From Sclerodactyla briareus (Eukaryota > Echinodermata > Holothuroidea > Dendrochirotida > Sclerodactylidae), in contig JAODTK010005859.1 of NCBI GenBank assembly GCA_026419785.1, positions 1-64,000 on the forward strand: a stretch of DNA of 64,000 nt, read 5' to 3'. A model generated the notes under the pieces. The model had not been told where the DNA came from. It made no database searches and saw only the letters and a list, made by a program, of their open reading frames with translations. The position numbers and the translations under genes were made by a program. Each line of letters starts with the position of its first letter. Position 1 is the stretch's first letter. This document shows positions 21,191-34,801 of this stretch, piece after piece.

Positions 21191-22698
21191 CGATTCACAT
21201 TGTCGCTTGTTCAAACCAGTGACAATTTTTATGGAGAGTAGCTCCTGGATTCTCCAGCTGACCATATACTAAAGTATTAGGTGGAGTGGCTCCTGGATAC
21301 AATATAACCGAGTCCTAACCACAATATCCCCATAAGATAGGCAACATTCCACTGTTGACAGAATCCTTCATCTGTGACAATTCAGAATACGGTAACTTCC
21401 AGTAATTCTGAGCTCTGGCTCCGCACCGTATTAATGTAAATCAGATTATGTAAAGCATCTATGATGAACGTAGTGTACCCTAATCTATGTTTCCTGATCC
21501 CCCGCTATAGTGGTCATACCAAGTGAAAACGACTGTACGGTGGGATTAAGTAATGAATATTTTTTTCTGCCTGCCTGGAATAGATTGAATGTCAGACCTC
21601 TGCGTCTGAAGTAAAAATAGATATCAGATATGCTAGTTTCCGGCCTAACTGCGCTTTTCATCAGCTCGGCTCCATTAATTTCAATGTTTGTTTTTACCAC
21701 TCCGCCATTTCTTTCGACAGATAAAAAAAACGAACACTATTATCCTATACTAATGAGACCGAACTTGAGTAGTTGCTGTTCAGATTTTCCTCACCGATGT
21801 AGAGAATTTTCGTTTACAATTTGGCACACTATTGGACCTTGATTCTGAACCATTCTCTGACATGGATAACATCGCGTATTATCTGTTTTCGAGTGTCGAA
21901 ATGCATGGACTCATACCCGATAGAAACCATTGAGTTGAAGACCTCGAGTAACCTTAGTAATGCGCCATTCGAATCAAAAAAGTGCAATTTATAATTATAT
22001 ATACTTATAAACGCCAGTTAATAAATGTATGACGGCTTCTCTGCAGCTCAATCATCAGCTCATTTGCCATAGATAATCAAGTATTTTTAAGTATGGCGTC
22101 CCCACACAAGAATACTGTAATTTAAACGTACAACGTTCTAACGATTACACAGCGTTGATAGAGCCTGGGGTATTCTCGAGTCTATTGAGTCTTGAGTTCT
22201 ATTTATGACACACTGACTTCAGAACAGTTATCTCTGACTTTCCTCATGTGCTTCCATTCATCTTGAATTTCATCATTAATTTTCCAAGAAATGTTTGTTG
22301 GGGATGGGCGGGTGGTACTCTAATTCGATGGCCCTCCAGATGACCTTTTCTATTGCTTGTGTTATTTCTATTTGGTCCGATAGGCCTATCATCAATTCCG
22401 TCTTCGCTACATTCCATGAAGTTTCTTTAATGTATATATAGCTAATTTCTCTTGAATGATATCGGATAAATATCAACGATGCAGGACTCCATCAACATTT
22501 AGGCCTAGCATTACCATTCCAACATATAATACACATGTTGTGTGTCTCGTGCATAGAATAGAACTGGATTCTCCTACAATCGAACTCTGCATGTGGCTCT
22601 GCAATTTACTGACTGTGGTTCTGAATGGGCTTGAAAAACCCAAGCGTACATAATATTGACGATTTTTCCATAGCAACTTGAGAACCATAATAGGTCAG
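21191..22698. other. Unassigned, no gene recognised
   Basis: Overlapping frames of 66-71 codons on both strands, no domain. TAGGCCTA palindromes at 22381 and 22500. Confidence 0.35.
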
Positions 22699-22765
22699 CA
22701 GGGGCGTCGTGCAAAAAATATATATATATTTTTTGTTGTGGGGGGGGGGCCCACGCGGTGATGAC
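22699..22765 (+). mobile_element. Solo hAT-like terminus
   Basis: CAGGGGCGTCGTGC at 22699 matches the left end of the hAT element at 49189 over its first 11 bases. It is followed by a short AT palindrome (AAAAAATATATATATATTTTTT) and a G10 run. No matching right end or copy of the upstream 8-mer TAGGTCAG was found downstream, so this is a fragment. Confidence 0.4.
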
Positions 22766-25700
22766 CATCTAAGGGCAAAGACACTTCCCAACCTTTTCGT
22801 GTCCTTAACGGAGTAAAGCAACACGGCTAAAATTTACAAAAACCTTCCAACTTCTTTCTTCCGGGGAATAGCTCTCGAAATATTCAGTTGATAGGGCTTC
22901 TGGATACAATTCACTTTTTTTACACCTCAAATATTTAATTGATAGGTTTCTGGCTAAAGTTCACTTCTTTTACACCTTCTTAGTTCATGCAATCACAGAG
23001 GCTTTCACCAGGGGTTCCAAATGGTGGGTGTCAGATGGGCCAGATTGCCATCTCCACTTAAAAGTCACTTCACAAATTAACATGAATTTCACCTTAGTCT
23101 CTCTCTATTCATGCAAATTTGGGCCTGTAATTGCGGAGCGGCATAATTAGTTTTCGCGAAGCGTAGCGAATCTATTAATTGCTGTGTGTGTGTGGGGGGG
23201 GGGTGGGATCCGCAACGGTTATCAAGAACAATTGACTATATAGTCCACATATACCCCAAGGGCACTGACCGGCCACTGGAGGTCAGAAACAGTCAAACAA
23301 TGAAAAAAATGACAACGACATTGGCCATAAAGATGAACTTTCGCAACGGGTCAGTACCCAATATTTCCCCGCCTGCCTAAAAATTGCCAATAATTCCCGT
23401 AATGTAATTGTTCCAATAATAAGTCTTCCTCTTTTCGCACTAGCTGTGAATTATCACCATACATTATTCTCCCCTCCCCAACTGATGTTCTCCCAAATCC
23501 GATCGCGCTTGCCTGAGTGCCCCCATGTTTCAAATGGAAAAAATGGGTTAAGACACGGACCTTGAAGGAGCAATAACAACATTTTCTTGAAACTGCATGC
23601 TTTGGGCAACGGTTTTCCCCACCCACTTTGGACGGGTCACCCCTGCCAATGACCCAATGCACAAACAATTGAACACCCGACTAATAATTACTACTGAGCC
23701 GCTTTCCAATGCACTAAGCATTAAATTACCTTGCACCCTTACAGAAGTCACAAGCCTGACAAGCCAGCGATTCGGCGGGGGCTAAATGAATATAATGATC
23801 GGCTGCACTATAATGGGGTCATATAATGGAGCCTTTGGTTGGCCAACTGCATGACTGGAGCGAAACGGGTGAACAGAATTGAATGATATGCACGAAGGAG
23901 CCAGGTCGCTTGTAATCAAATTACTTGCCTATCAGCCGGACCTTGCATTTTAGAAAGGTCTGAATCGACGCCTCAACCGTACACGGCGAATACATTACCA
24001 AATGCATGATTGCTAATGGCCCAACGAGAGTATAACATGCATGTTCAAAAATCATGGCTAAAATCACGCGGCGCTGGTACTGCGAGTTTGACGAGGGATC
24101 CCATGCCCAACCTTATTGATGAATAAAAAGAAAGAAAAAAAAGTATTTTGGGTGAAATCTGGTGCATTGCTTGGTGTTTGGGCAAGAACTGGAAGTCCCA
24201 GTCATTTCCCTCGTCAGTGTCATTAGTGACTTTTTGCGTCATGCGAGCCCGGGGTCAGTATAAACTGGTATATAGAGTTAAGAAGTCACTGACTAGTGGT
24301 GTGGCGGCGGTGTGATCTCTGACTAAAAGAATCAAAGCTCCGTGTTTTTCGGCTAAATAGCTCTTCAGGCTTGGGCGATCGTTGTTTCAGCTGAGACAGC
24401 GACTGGATTCCATTTTGACTATCACACTCCGTTGCACACACCCTTGTTTATCGCTGCCGGCCTCGTGTATCGATGCCAGAAGTCTAGGGGAGACGGTGAA
24501 GATGAGGCTAGATGCCTGATTCGTGACGTCAATGCGCTTCTTCGGGTATATGTGCGCCTCTCGGCATGACACTCCTGCCGACCATGTTCTGTTTGAACAG
24601 ATGGCGGTAGTGCAGTGACCGCGTGCCGCTCGTGATGGCGCGCTTCGCGATACCTCGCAAAGTTGGGGGAGGGTGGGGCCAGGCCAAGGCCCCCCCCCCC
24701 CTGGTCGCTTGTCCGGGGGCGGGAGGTGAATGCGCCTAGACGCCTTTTCCATGATATATGTCCTCCCACTTGATGAGTGAGTTTAAAAAGTGAGTTGTCC
24801 AATTCTGTCAGCTGGTCAGTTTACCCCGTCTACGGCCTGTATCTTTCAGTCGGGTCACCTATACGCATTACCGTCAGTTCATGTCGTGTCCGTCTCGCAA
24901 ACCGGTAGTTCTGTCGGTTGGTGATTTTGTCAATTTTACGGTTAGTCAGGATTTAGTCAGATAGCGTAATCAGAGCGGGTCTTGGGTAAAGCTAACCAGT
25001 TCTGTGGTCGTCCCCACTTCTGACTGAGTTCTAAGATCGCCCTTTGTGCGATGGCTATGAACCACGCTTCTGCTTTTTCGAGTGAACCGCAATATTTTTA
25101 GGCCAACGAAATTAACGGACACTTCCGACGATGGGGGGGGGGGCTGAAATTGATTTGCCTGAATCATAAAGGGCCCGAAATCGAATTTTCACAGCAGGCG
25201 AATTACCATTGCGTCACAAATTTACTACATTTTCGGCAATTCCGGTAAAACTGAATTACTTTTGATACTACCCACCTCAGCCAAACTTTGAATTCTGGTA
25301 ACAATTTTCCGGCGTTTCTGCCTAGTCGCGAATTTCCAATTACAATATTGGGAGGCATTCCTTTTAGGGGGGAGGGCGGGGCCGTCTGCCCCAGTAAGCC
25401 AGTTTTCCAAGTTGCGATTGCGCATGCTCACGAACTTGTCCGACTTGCAATCCATTGAGCTGCTTGTTTTGTTGTAAGCGTGTGTACCGGTGAGTCTGCC
25501 CATTGTACTCCACTGATCTTTCACCTCATGTGAACCACATACCACGTAATGACTTGAAAATCCATCCGAGGGGGTCGAGTTAATCGTGTAACAAGCTAAA
25601 ATTGGCCGAATTAATCAATTTTTCACAATTTCCTCCCAATTTTTTTTCCCTGAATCTGACCCCCGAATTTACACCATAAACAAAGGGTTCCTGTACTCCT

Positions 25701-26504
25701 CAAAGAAAACGCACACCCAGGTTCACCCCGATTGGACTCAGGCATTCTGAACTTCTCGTGTTTAAAAGATTTTTCAGCGTTGACCTCTCTTGACTCAGAT
25801 GACCCTTTGACCTTATTTGAACATACCGGTACTATTCTTCCACGTTTTTCATTTAAATTACTCGAGGACCCGCTCGACTCCTGGGGCTAAATAGTTCCCA
25901 TACTCTATGGTTCATTCACAATAGCCTGATCACTTCAAACAATATCTGCTAATTCCATTGAAATATGAACGGCAACGTACTATGTAATACTATTTTACGA
26001 ATGGAATTGCGCTATCATGCTCAGCTATATTCGCCGCAAACTTGGCGGGAGCCTGGGGATTTCGGTTGACAGACATTGATGGAATGTTGGCAATATATAC
26101 ATAACGCAACTTGGTGTATGTGGGCTCCTCCTCCATACCTTTTCGGCCAATCCCGAACTCTATAAAATGAGACTATATAAAGGTAGGCCTACATACCGAT
26201 AACACCGATTTCCTAACTGTTTTTGGCAATTGTTGAGATTTAAGTACCCTCCTGGCCATCGAATCAGAAATTGTAAACGATTAACGATTAACCTGCCTTA
26301 TAAATGTGTGAGGGGAAATGATACTGGACAAATCCGGTGTTGGGGAAAAGGGAAGAGCGAGGTGCTCGTCTACGGGATATGGGGATACCCTCCCATAGCT
26401 CTTTATTACAATCTAGAGATACACTACATCCGAATAACTTGGGTTCTCATAAACGAAATCCTGGCGCTGCCCCATGTCCCTCACTCTCTGTGGGTACTCT
26501 AAGT
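22766..26504. other. Unassigned stretch with scattered G and C runs
   Basis: No gene or repeat could be defined. Homopolymer runs lie near 23196 (G), 24691 (C) and 25132 (G), the first after a short GT repeat. Frames of 105-126 codons on the reverse strand (23351-23668, 24387-24802, 25225-25545) show no known domain, and the middle pair overlap in different registers. Confidence 0.4.
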
Positions 26505-26795
26505 CTTGGCGCCCAGACATTGATATGTTCCCGTTTTCCTGCGAGGTAAATGTTACTCATCAATCATATCCAACTTTTGGATAGGTTCGAGCCTCCAACC
26601 ACGTGTGTCCTTAGGCCAGAACTTTACCTCCATTGCCTTACTTCACCCAGGTGTGAATGGTAACCTGTGATTGCCTGGGATTCCGGGAAGTGCGCTGACT
26701 GGTTTTCCGATGACAGGGTAATATCTGTAAAGCGCTTTGAGAACTGCATTGCGGTGGAAACCGCTGTCTCAAAATGTCGATAAATATATTTTTTG
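26505..26795 (+). mobile_element. tRNA-derived SINE
   Basis: The B-box-like GGTTCGAGCCTCC lies at 26584-26596. Next comes the body common to many animal SINEs: TGTGTCCTTAGGCCAGAACT, TTTACCTCCATTGCC, TTCACCCAGGTGTGAATGG, then GTAAAGCGCTTTGAGA (26727-26742) and a TAAATATAT end. The 5' tRNA head upstream of 26584 is degraded and I cannot place the A box exactly. It has no coding capacity and would rely on LINE machinery. Confidence 0.8.
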
Positions 26796-27224
26796 GTGCT
26801 GCATCATAGTGGCCACTGTATCATTTCTTGTACCAATCGTATACATGTATCATCTGTTTATAGTGTTCTAGGATATTTCCAGCATGATTGTCGAACTGCT
26901 AACTGGCAGTCATCGTTGTTGCTTGTTGCAATACAACGTAAACATACGATCTAAACTCCTTCCATTGACGAAATCGAAATATTCGAACCCGGGGTTCTCT
27001 ATCATGGATATGATAGTCCGTTCTGAAGGTTGTGACAGTCGATTTTTTCGTGACATCATATACCCAAGTTTTTTCAATCACTGGCAATGATGGGTCTGTG
27101 AAGTTGCTGGCTCAGTCAGTTTTAGGTATACTTGAGCAGCTGACTAGAGATATCCCCATAAGGCACCTAGGTACAATGAGCTGAAACCTGCGCAGAATTA
27201 TGCACGGCTGGATACTTGAGTAAC
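26796..27224. other. Unassigned, no gene recognised
   Basis: Frames of 62-68 codons on both strands cover the same DNA; no domain recognised. Confidence 0.3.
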
Positions 27225-27540
27225 ATCAACACCACTACTACCCTACCCAGCAACACCGACAACTTTTGTGAAAACGTTATAAATGTTTTTCCTGATGTCT
27301 CAATGACATTAGTTTTTGTGGTGTCATACCTGTGTTACAAAAACATTGTTTGCAAACATTTTATTCGTTATAAACAGTACTCTAACGTTATCAAAGACAC
27401 TTTGAAAACATGTTAGGGGCCCCACGTCTGATTGAAACCGTCATAACCATTTTGTTTATGAAAACATTTTTAAGAACCAGTCTTCTTAAAAGGTGTTATG
27501 ATACCAAGTTTTGTTTCGTTAGGTAACGTTCGAAAAAATC
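27225..27540. repeat. AACGTT/AACATTT-rich repeat, possibly an old MITE
   Basis: GTGAAAACGTTATAAATG, TGTTACAAAAACATTG, TTGCAAACATTTTATTC, CTAACGTTATC, TTGAAAACATG and ATGAAAACATTTTTAAG recur in both orientations. Such ACGTT/ACATT-dense sequence is typical of certain animal MITE families, but I see no clear terminal repeats. Confidence 0.35.
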
Positions 27541-27929
27541 CGATAGCTAAAATTATAATCATTGTTATTCACGGTTGATGTATCCTACTACGCCAACTCC
27601 GTGACTCGGTAATCAAGCTAGAATGGTATACTTGTATCGTTAAGCAGCGCGTACCGGTACCGTGGTGAACGTGGTAATAATATCCGTAATACTAGTCATA
27701 TTTCAGTCCACATGATTTTGCATTTGTCTACTGAAAGCTACCTTTCTTATTACAGCTCGCGATCCTTGATTATATGGATCTACCATACAGGGCTACCCCA
27801 CGTTTCTATGTTTTTCGTATGTTGCTATAATTGAAACTGCATATTTTATAGTGTTGGCGTATGCCACGTGAAAAGTAGACTCCGGCACTCAAAAACCTAT
27901 CCTCGTCATTTCATTGCTTGGACTAGGTA

Positions 27930-28130
27930 TAACTAGGCAGGCAACTAGTCATGGCAAAATGAGCGTGTTTCCTCCTATCAGCAAACTAGTCATCTCCGAA
28001 TCCCGTATTCAGGGACTCGCCTAGCCTTGGAGCTTACTAGGATGATACTTAGTGTAGGTCTAGTTTTAACCAAATGTTCTAAAGCTGGACTAGTTTACAC
28101 CTCGTTCACGTCTACCTAGTCGAGCAGCTA
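27930..28130. repeat. ACTAG-rich cluster 1
   Basis: GACTAGGTATAACTAGGC, AACTAGTCATGGC, AAACTAGTCATC, CGCCTAGCC, TTACTAGGATG, GGACTAGTTTACACC and CTACCTAGTCGAG lie within 200 bp. A similar cluster is at 35730-35945. Confidence 0.55.
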
Positions 28131-30918
28131 TTCATTGAAAACCCCAATAATACCATGTTTAAACGGAATGGCGCATGCTCTCAAGGAAATGGCTATACGT
28201 CGACAACTAGGCCTATTGGCAATCGAGGTGTTTGACAGCATGCGGTAGAGGCCTGTTTTGCTGACTTTTCAGACAGTTTCCCATCATATCAACGTGACAA
28301 AATATCCGCATCGTCTACTCTTTTTGTTCACGTTCCCTCCGACACCGATCGATAGTGTCTGGTATCGAATACGGTCTTGAAAAAACATGTTCCGATTTTT
28401 TTTCCTTCGCCGTTTGGTTTTTAATAAAATATTTCCTCTGAAATTGGTATGCATTTATCCTCATTTTATTGTTCAGGGAATTAAACAAAAAAACTGACGC
28501 ATTGTTTCTGAGAAGACGGCAAGTGGTTTGATTGTAAGAATTTTCCAGAAAGTAACTCACAGGGCCCCAAGTAACCCGCAAAAAAAACCATAACTATCAA
28601 TTGCAATTTGAAATGAAAGCTCCACCTATTTCATGAAAAGTTTTTCTTTTTCTATTAGGGAAACTGATTGCTTCTACAATGAATATGGGAACTACTTCGA
28701 ATAGAAAAATCAAAATAAAATCGAAACATACGGCTTCCCTATCGAATAATGTTTTTTTGAGCCTAGTTCATTTCATATACGCCCCAACTTCCCTGTGAAA
28801 GTATAGTTATGTGGAAAGACGGTAAACGACATCAATTTGTCGAGCCCAAGTGGTCATGACTTCACTGAATACAAACTGTGACCTATTCGGATGAACTAAT
28901 TAGCAAAACTTTGAAATCGTCAGGAGTTATCGTAAAATGTAAAATTATATTCTTTCCTCATGTTCTGATCTCTTACGATTATTAATTCGAATCAAATTAC
29001 ATGTTTTTACAAGTTGAAGTAGATTATTGGCAACCCTATAATTATTGAATACGGCCACCGTCCGCAGCACTGTTGGTCGATAAGTTCACATTACCAGCGA
29101 CTTTTCAAAACCTAGTTCAACCAGTAATACACACTAGTACGCACCGGGGCAATCTATGAGGTATATTATGTTATGATATATTATAATCTAGTTCCGGCAA
29201 GAACTGATGCACCTGGTTTCATGCTTGTTAGTGGCCACTTTTTTCGCATAACATGCTCGTAGCGTAGGCCCAACTCAGGCCCTAACTAACGGACACTTAC
29301 ATAGTGATTACTAAGTCATGTGCACTGCTGTATAGCAATGGGCAAAAATCCAATTCATAGGGGCAATTTGTGTATACCGTCAATGGCAGCAAGCAGAAAA
29401 ACACCTCTGTAACGCAGCCTACCATGATAAATAGTGACGCTATGCCTCCTGAACGCATATGGGCCCAAAAAAACCAAAAATATTGCTCGATGCATTTTTG
29501 ATTTCATCAGATTTCAATCAAGATTTCTGCAATTTTACTGTGGAGTAGAAGTAACAAGACCACACCATGAAAATAAGATGACGGTACCCACAAAGTGAGT
29601 GAATTATCGTGATTTTTCTTGCTTGCTCCAATTGTACTGCTAACCAAGTAGGCTAACCCTTTATGAATGAGTTTCGGTCACAATCGCCTATTAGATTAGC
29701 TTGTTGTATGGCACTGCCGTTACAAGGGCACCCCATCATATCTTTCACGCTCCTCTTCCAATCCAAGACAAGATTCATTCACATTATTTATTCACATTTC
29801 ACCAAACCCTCCTAAATTGCAGAAATAAGCTCAATATCCAATGATATTGAAAACGAGTGCCATTGTTCGATACCTCATCTACAAAAAGAACTTCAGTGGA
29901 AAACCGGCACTCAATCTTTCTAGTTAGTATTTATGAGAAAGTGGGATCATGTCGGCAATATTTTCAAAACAGCCGACCGGCCATTACACATTGTTTCGTT
30001 TTGCCACAGGGGACTATCCCCCAAATTACACCTTTTGACCTAATACTGTACTTTCTTTCCAACAGATTATTTTTTTCAATTGTAGTTCCCTTATATAATT
30101 CGATCATTATTTGTAGATTACGATTCTACAGTATGGTATCTTGTGCTGGACATAAAGGCTAATTAGAACTTTTAAGTTAGGCCTGCCAGGATCGCACAAT
30201 GCACTGTAGCCTGCGAGCTCACTATGATATTGTGGATCTGTGCAGGCAGATTTAGGACCCACCTTTTGCAAATAGCTCATATCGCGGTGCACTGTGGGTC
30301 GGTTTTGGTGCATACCAGGAAATGTCTTGGGTATCGGTTTCAGGGTTTGTCATTTAGCGGTTTTGGATTGGCCGGCAAGACGTAAATTCCAATTATCTTC
30401 TGTCATCAATGAATCTGTCCTGATAGAAGTACCTGGTGAATTTTGCATGCAAGCCTGAATAAATTCAACAAAATATTTCCTGACAATCAGTTATAATTAG
30501 GGAATCTTCAGATCGAATTCTAGTGTTTTTGCAGGGGTTGTTAGGAGGTGTTACAATTCAGTACAATTCCTATATTTGAAGGTGCTATTGAAATGGAAGG
30601 TGCTCTTCTAATGATTGCACAAACTGAAACAGTGAAATAGAGGTGGTCTCTATCTACTGTGACAGCAATATTACAATAACATTGACGAAAAAAAAAATGA
30701 CAAGGCTCGTCATTGGACATCATGGTCAGCAGTAATCCCTACAGTACTTTTGATTCCTGATTATCTGGTGCTTGGGGTATATAATGCTAATGTATATTAT
30801 TGTCATATCAAAGGGATATTGAAAGTTCTGGCCAATAATATGAAAATCTATGGCAAATATCACAAGCCTCAAGAGGGGAAAAGAGGTCTGAGGTCTGTCA
30901 TGTGGGTTTAGTTTAATC
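28131..30918. other. Unassigned AT-rich stretch
   Basis: No gene or repeat recognised. The 101-codon forward frame at 29857-30162 and the 88-codon reverse frame at 28315-28581 show no domain. Confidence 0.4.
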
Positions 30919-32330
30919 CATTGTTGTTGTTTTTTTTCCAAAGTTATTCATTGATTTTGTTCCTTGGTTGCTTCATCACAGCTATCGCTGGCGATCAACA
31001 AGAGTTCAAAGGTAAGCTGAGCTGACCAATATTCAAGAAGAATCCAGTTGTGACAGTAACTATTGCACACTTGAGGTATGTACGTTCATTTTCCATCTGC
31101 CACCAGTGTTATGTGAGGTCCTTCTACAAGTCTTGTGGACTTCTCTTGCCCTGCCTGCTCCATGAGACCATGACCCCCACCCCCTTCACTACCCCCACAT
31201 ATTCTTAATTACTAAATGTTGCTTTCAGTCACTCACTCAAATATTCTCATGTACTTGTGTACATTGTGCATTCACAATTTGAAATGAATGGATGACACTC
31301 TGTCTGCCCCTCCCCCGCCCCTACGTCTGCCATTCCTGAATGGGTATACCAGTATCAACTGATACTCCTTGAAAGATGGGTGATAATGATGCCGAAAACC
31401 TGTGAATTATTGTTGGCGCACTTGTACAGTGTCTTGCAAATTTCCGGTCTACATATTGGGAACATTCTAACCTTCCCACACACACCTCTGTGGTCTTTCA
31501 ATGTGCGTTATGAATCTCTTCATTAGTTTTAGCCTGTTGTACACACGGGACAAAGGCCTACAATAGCCTACCTGCACGCAAGCTGGTCTAATGTCTAACT
31601 GTTTTTTTTTTTGATGACCATTCATTTATTTTGTTTCTTTTGTTTCCTTCAGTCACGAGCCATTGGCTGGGCCTCAAATTTTTCAAGGGTGACCGCAGCA
31701 GCTCCCATATCCATAAGAAAACCAGTTGGGTCGGAGGGCGCGTCACTATTGCGGACACTTGAGGTTGTTAAAAGTTCATATTTGTTTGTCACCATTGTTG
31801 TGGGGGGGGGGTTGGCAATTCTCCAAATCAGGGGCATCTCTGACCCTCCTGCTTCATGACCCACCCCTTTCACCCCCTCATTACGTTAACATCGTGCATG
31901 CAAATTTTGGAATGTGACCTACGCCCCCCACCCCCCCCCCCCTCCTCGCCTCTTCCATGTTGGGTATACCGGTATGGGAAACAGGTTCCTCCACATCGTC
32001 CTGTGGGACGAAGTCTCTTTGAGTAATTGAAGCTGTTGAGCCTCTTCTGAACATAAGACATAGTGCATGACAAACGGTTAGGGTTTCAATTTCCATCATT
32101 CTTTTTTACAGTTCTCCATTAATTTTGTTTTGTTTGTTCCTTTCAGTCACAACCTTGCTGGCCTTCAAGATTCCAGGGTGAGCAGTACTGTATCAGCTGA
32201 CCAATATCCAAAAACCAGTTGTGACAGCTTGATTGTATTTCACAATTGATGTTGCTAAAAGTTCATACTTGCTGTCGCAGTGTTTGTGGGGTCGGGGTAA
32301 TCCCTTAATTTAGGGGCCCCTCCCCCAGCC
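30919..32330 (+). repeat. Three tandem units, each with an exon-like block
   Basis: Each unit starts with a T-run and ATT-type sequence (about 30925, 31601, 32099). Then come a pyrimidine tract ending in CAG, a 30-36 nt block, a GGTGA/GGTAAG junction, and CAGCTGACCAATATCCA-like text with CCAGTTGTGACAG. Further along are TTGCTAAAAGTTCATA, G-rich and C-rich tracts and (in units 1 and 2) GGGTATACC(A/G)GTAT. Units are about 500-680 bp and substantially diverged. No long frame is conserved. Confidence 0.7.
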
Positions 32331-34189
32331 TATCCCATGTTTAAAATCATGGTATCCATCGCACAGGAATACTCTGCACGAACCCTGCATGATCTGCAAA
32401 TGCAATCAACGGCATTAACAGTATTCAGGAGATAAACACTTTGTTCAAACATGTCATCCCTTTTTGCGTCCCATAAAGTGTTTGAGAATGTAACGGTTGG
32501 GGTCTCTGAGCATACATGCACAGATCTACATGGAAATTATGTACCATACCCACTCCACTTTGTGAATGGACAACAGTTCCAGGTCCACCTTTTATAGTCT
32601 GCAATAAATTGTTATAATCTGGGAACCAAATGATAGCTTACAGTGACAGCCATGGGGCTTAAATTTAGTCGTACTGGTTGACCTGTTGTAAAGAATGGCT
32701 TTCACATTGAGTGATTAGCTCTGTTCCCAAATACGCAGCCGAGTCCCCAGCTAAATCCTTGTGCCCTCCACCTCCTTACCATGAACCTACCCCTGCATCT
32801 CCTTCAAAACATGAATATTTGTCATTTCATCATTATGGTTAAAATAAGAAGTGAAAACTTGTGCTGTATCCAAGACTTCTGTGTAATATAAATGATCTTG
32901 AATTCAATAAAAATGACCCCTAATAATAGCATTATGATCACTCGGGGGTCAAATAATTTCAAACGACCATACCTGAAGGTAGAAGTATTGTCTATCAAGA
33001 TTCTTAAAACAGATAGACTCTCAAACTATAGTGTGTATGATCGTCACGGTAATACTGTACAATAAATAATTGCTTGCTAATTGGGTACATAGAAGATTGT
33101 TGTACCTAATAAAATTATTGCTGTCTTGTGGGTTCCTCTGCCTGTGAGTTCGCAACTGGGCGACACGGCAGGTATCCAGGCATGCACCCTTTCCGGCCTT
33201 GTATGGGCATCAGTACCCGGTGTCCGGCAAGTCGTAGCCATAAATACGTCCACATGTGTGGATGTTCAGATGTATGATTGATGCATTGGTGTAAGTTACA
33301 GATATAGAGAGACTGGCCAATGTCATCAGAGTGGTCTGAGATCCAGTCTTGTATCAATACGTTCTATCAGGCATATGGGTTGCAGTCTATATTGCAAAAG
33401 AGAAATGTCCTAAAACCATAAACACCTTGTTACCTTAATAATCCACATGTATTAGGATATCAAGTATGCTGAGAAGATTGGAAATTACCAGATATCTCAT
33501 TCTTTTCATTTCCGCGACTCTATCCCCGCACTTCACCTATCCGTGAGTGCTGCTGCGGTCGTCTGGGCGCCATCAAGGCATATAAGCCCCACACTTGTTC
33601 TACACTCGCAGCGGACCTGTTCCTCACACTGGTCTCGGGGATTCAGCGATCTACATCAGTCAAATGGAGCAACCCCGATGGTATCCATAAGGAACACAGC
33701 CTGTCATGTGATAGACCAGCCGGTCCGACTGATGATTTTTTTATCTTTTTAGTGAACTCACACAACTTGGTTCTTACTTGTGTCGGCAGGCAAGTCCCCT
33801 TGGTTTCGTAAACCACTTGTGAGACTGACACTGTGAGAGGACTAATAATTAATCAGGGCACATAGGGCGATTCTGCATCTCGCCCACTTTGTTGAATTAT
33901 GTGTTGTCAGTGAACTCCGAACTCCATATTACCTATGCAACAATTTTGATCTTGTTTGAAACGCCTCGGAACATATACCACCTTCTGTCTTGAATTGTGT
34001 GCTCGACTGTTGCCGACAAAAGTTTGGATGACCTGGAATCCATCTGTTCATTCAATCACCGATTTACTAGGTGGGCGCCGATGGCTGTTCTGAGAGTATG
34101 CTTCAAGAATCTCTGTTTTGTTGACCATAATTGGCATCCTCCCTGCCAATTATGATATATTAGCATATTCTGAGAGGTTGAGGACAACG
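32331..34189. other. Unassigned, no gene recognised
   Basis: An 80-codon reverse frame (33115-33357) has a protein-like composition (ends PVANSQAEEPTRQQ), but no family or splice signals were recognised. The rest shows nothing. Confidence 0.35.
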
Positions 34190-34570
34190 AAGTCTTGGAT
34201 ACAACATAGAGGTGAAGAATTGAACACTTTACATCTATAGGCCAACCCATTTCATACGATGTTCCTACGTGGCGTTATTGGCCTTCAAAGTTTAGGCCAT
34301 TAAGCAAGAATTTGGGGAGAATCCCGATTGCACAATAACGCATGACTTCATTCACACATGGACACACAGGGAATTATGTTATGTATTTGTTGTTTCATTT
34401 TTATTGAAGAGTCCAAAATTTAGCAGATGTCTTTTGTCTTTCTCTCACCAAATACTATAAACACCTACCAACCCGCTACAGCCATCCTCTCCCATAGAAT
34501 GAATGCTTTTCGAAGTGGAATTGATGTTTTGAATTTCGATAGAAACAAAAATGTTTGTGGTAGTGATACC
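34190..34570 (+). repeat. Dispersed repeat D, copy 2
   Basis: It matches 10209-10595 in the same orientation with many point changes and small indels. The 117-codon frame starting at 34427 begins inside this repeat and runs beyond it; the matching region at 10.4 kb is not open, so I do not treat it as a gene. Confidence 0.8.
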
Positions 34571-34801
34571 GTAATGACAACATTTATCTATTGTCCTGAT
34601 GGGTGCTTTCGATCTTGTGCAATACATGCTTCACAATACACAACCTTCAAGTGCTTTCACGCCGTAACTGAAAGTTCTATGAACTTCCTGTTTGGACTGA
34701 AGCATTCACTTTTTATCCAGCTATTAATAAGCCCCTGTTTAATCATCCTCCAGATTGTTTTATATATCACTACATGTTAATATACATTTCTACTAACTCT
34801 T

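Noticed and set aside
22699..24000. Complete hAT element starting at 22699
   Set aside because: No matching right end and no second copy of the 8-mer TAGGTCAG downstream.
34427..34780. 117-codon forward frame as a gene
   Set aside because: It starts within dispersed repeat D; the matching DNA near 10.4 kb is not open in that frame.
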